Source: Competibacteraceae bacterium UBA2788
GTDB lineage: Bacteria; Pseudomonadota; Gammaproteobacteria; Competibacterales; Competibacteraceae
Direction of reading: 5' to 3'
Assembly (NCBI GenBank): GCA_002352185.1
Contig: DEHY01000128.1
Location: forward strand, 1,016-7,594
Length of the DNA stretch: 6,579 nucleotides
How positions within the stretch are numbered: position 1 is the stretch's first letter; each line of letters begins with the position of its first letter. The notes below the pieces were generated by a model. It was not told the DNA's origin and did not search any database. It saw only the letters and a program-made list of their open reading frames with translations. The position numbers were made by a program, and so were the translations under genes. Below, piece after piece: positions 5,701 to 6,579 of this stretch.

Positions 5701-6579
5701 TCAGTTGCGCATCCTCGATGACGATCTGTACCAGCGCATGGAGCGGATGCTGGTCGATCATCCGTCCGACGGCGGCCCCAACGGTCTGCGCGGCGGCGAA
5801 GCCGTCACGGTTGAATACCTGAGCCGGCTGCCACGGGACCGCTGGTTCGAAATCCGGATGCGCGCCGACGAACTCAATGACCAGATTGAGAAGACCGCCC
5901 GCCAGATTAAGCAGCAGCGCGACGAGTTCGACAAGAAGTTCGAGGAGCAGAAGCGCAAGCTGATGCAGGGCGACGATCTGGCGCCGGGCGTGCTGAAAAT
6001 GGTCAAGGTCTACCTGGCGGTCAAGCGCCGGGTTCAGCCGGGCGACAAGATGGCGGGACGCCACGGCAACAAGGGCGTGGTCTCGATGATCGTGCCGCAG
6101 GAAGACATGCCCTACCTGGATGATGGCACCCCGGTGGATATCGTGCTGAACCCGCTGGGCGTCCCATCGCGCATGAATGTCGGCCAGGTGCTGGAAACAC
6201 ACTTGGGTTGGGCGGCTAAAGGGCTGGGTCTGAAAATCGGTCGTTTGCTGGAGACCAATGCGCAGATCAATGAGTTGCGCGCCCTGCTGGATCGGATCTA
6301 CAACGGGAGCGGTGGGCAGAAAGTGGATTTTGCGCAATTCAACGACAGGGAAATCATGGTGTTGAGTCACAACCTGCGGGGCGGCGTACCGATTGCCACT
6401 CCGGTGTTCGATGGCGCCACCGAAGTGGAGCTGCGGGAGTTGCTGCGGCTGGCGGATCTGCCGGAAAGCGGCCAGACCACTCTGTTCGATGGCCGCACCG
6501 GCGAACCGTTCGACCGGCTGGTGACGGTCGGCTACATGTACATGCTGAAGCTGAACCACCTGGTGGATGACAAGATGCA
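2738..6579 (+). CDS. rpoB: DNA-directed RNA polymerase subunit beta (3' end cut by window)
   Basis: A frame from ATG 2738 (AGAGG 7 nt upstream) stays open to the window edge, giving 1280 codons plus two bases. The product starts [17 protein letters not shown] and matches gammaproteobacterial RpoB throughout. Judging by E. coli (1342 residues), about 99 residues are missing, so the full protein should be near 1380. The rifampicin-pocket segment, residues 533-557, reads [22 protein letters not shown] onward. D542, H552 and S557 (E. coli D516, H526, S531) are all the sensitive type. Active-site residues are present: E839-D840 in NFEDS, K1104 and K1112 in [11 protein letters not shown], and H1274 in LNHLVDD (E. 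coli E813-D814, K1065, K1073, H1237). The flap-tip block with [15 protein letters not shown] is intact. A charged, probably coiled-coil stretch spans about 1043-1080. Compared with E. coli, extra loops lie near 220-231, 425-444 and 1008-1022. Beta forms half of the polymerase cleft with beta-prime, whose gene rpoC should follow. Confidence 0.98.
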   Translation, partial: MAYTFTEKRRIRKDFGKRSSILDVPYLLAIQLDSYREYLQAGTPPGERREIGLHAAFRSVFPIISYSGNARLEYVSYRLGDPVFDVRECQLRGLTYAAPLRVRLRLVLMDKEAEAGAHKIKDIKENEVYMGELPLMTDNGTFVINGTERVIVSQLHRSPGVFFDHDKGKTHSSGKLLFSARVIPYRGSWLDFEFDVKDIVYARIDRRRKLPVTILLRALFEEPNPNDPHARSVNERILEIFFDTNTIHVSGEQFTMDLVPERLQGEIASFDIRIGDRVLLEAGQRIKPKHVRELTKAEVQSLPVPGEYLIGKLLAHDLRDPETGEALAQANDELTPDKLEKIQASSITEFQTLYINEVNRGPHISNTLRADSTRSQWDAQVEIYRMMRPGEPPTRDAAQRLLQDLFFSPDRYDLSDVGRMKFDSRVGHRRTPLSGAPVKEHPPGVLSMEDILAVLKVLIDIRNGNGVVDDIDHLGNRRIRCVGEMTENVFRIGLVRVERAVKERLSLAEAEGLTPQDLINAKPVAAAIKEFFGSSQLSQFMDQNNPLSEVTHKRRISALGPGGLTRERAGFEVRDVHATHYGRVCPIETPEGPNIGLINSLAVYARTNSYGFLETPYRRVENGQVVDQIDYLSAIEEGQYIIAQANTTLDDTGRLADELVSCRHQNEFTLSAPDKVQYMDVSPKQIVSVAAALIPFLEHDDANRALMGSNMQRQAVPTLRADKPLVGTGMERIVARDSGVCVIAQRGGVVDSVDAGRIVVRVHDVETEANEPGVDIYNLTKYTRSNQNTCINQRPLVQVGEMVARGDVLADGPSTDMGELALGQNLLVAFMPWNGYNFEDSILISERVVQEDRFTTIHIEELSCVARDTKLGPEEITADIPNVGENALARLDEAGIVYIGAEVKAGDILVGKVTPKGETQLTPEEKLLRAIFGEKASDVKDTSLRVPSGMDGTVIDVRVFTRDGVDKDSRARQIEETELKRVRKDLNDQLRILDDDLYQRMERMLVDHPSDGGPNGLRGGEAVTVEYLSRLPRDRWFEIRMRADELNDQIEKTARQIKQQRDEFDKKFEEQKRKLMQGDDLAPGVLKMVKVYLAVKRRVQPGDKMAGRHGNKGVVSMIVPQEDMPYLDDGTPVDIVLNPLGVPSRMNVGQVLETHLGWAAKGLGLKIGRLLETNAQINELRALLDRIYNGSGGQKVDFAQFNDREIMVLSHNLRGGVPIATPVFDGATEVELRELLRLADLPESGQTTLFDGRTGEPFDRLVTVGYMYMLKLNHLVDDKM

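Noticed and set aside
5642..6559. A 305-codon minus-strand frame opposite the 3' part of rpoB
   Set aside because: Same reason: an antisense shadow of a conserved coding region with a Q/H/L-rich, domain-free translation.

Overview
This window is the core ribosomal-protein / RNA polymerase gene cluster of a bacterium: the last 30 codons of nusG, then complete rplK (L11), rplA (L1), rplJ (L10) and rplL (L7/L12), then rpoB (RNA polymerase beta subunit) running off the right edge about 99 codons short of its expected end. All genes lie on the + strand, and no gene is interrupted or frameshifted. The protein sequences and the gene order nusG-rplK-rplA-rplJ-rplL-rpoB point to Gammaproteobacteria. 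RpoB reads closer to Pseudomonas-type than to enteric beta subunits (for example the YREYLQAG and [11 protein letters not shown] stretches), and GC content looks to be around 60% by eye. The genus cannot be fixed from the sequence alone.

Layout. 1-93: end of nusG. 94-167: short spacer with an inverted repeat over the nusG stop, a possible promoter, and a small stem-loop resembling an L1-binding leader. 168-1298: rplK and rplA, 3 nt apart and probably translationally coupled. 1299-1526: a 228-nt spacer with a strong hairpin just after rplA, a recognisable L10 leader (autoregulatory site for the L10-L12 complex), and a hairpin just before the rplJ ribosome binding site. 1527-2063: rplJ. 2064-2164: spacer with a GATC-containing hairpin. 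2165-2536: rplL. 2537-2737: a spacer packed with four stem-loops, including one in the place of the classical rplL-rpoB attenuator. 2738-6579: rpoB, 5' 1280 codons.

How the parts work together. L11, L1, L10 and L7/L12 form the mobile stalks of the 50S subunit (the L1 stalk, and the GTPase-centre stalk with its L11 base), while beta is a catalytic subunit of RNA polymerase. In E. coli the cluster is balanced by three post-transcriptional devices: L1 represses rplK-rplA, L10-L12 represses rplJ-rplL, and partial termination between rplL and rpoB lowers polymerase output relative to ribosomal protein. Sequence candidates for all three are visible here at the expected places.

I see no mobile element, CRISPR array, tRNA, defence gene or unknown protein-coding gene. 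This is a conserved housekeeping region, not an accessory one. The points worth a second look are fine-scale: an 11-residue repeat that lengthens the L12-binding tail of L10, an extra hairpin arm in the L10 leader, an out-of-frame ATG between the Shine-Dalgarno and the true start of rplL, the hairpin series before rpoB, and three lineage-specific loops in RpoB.
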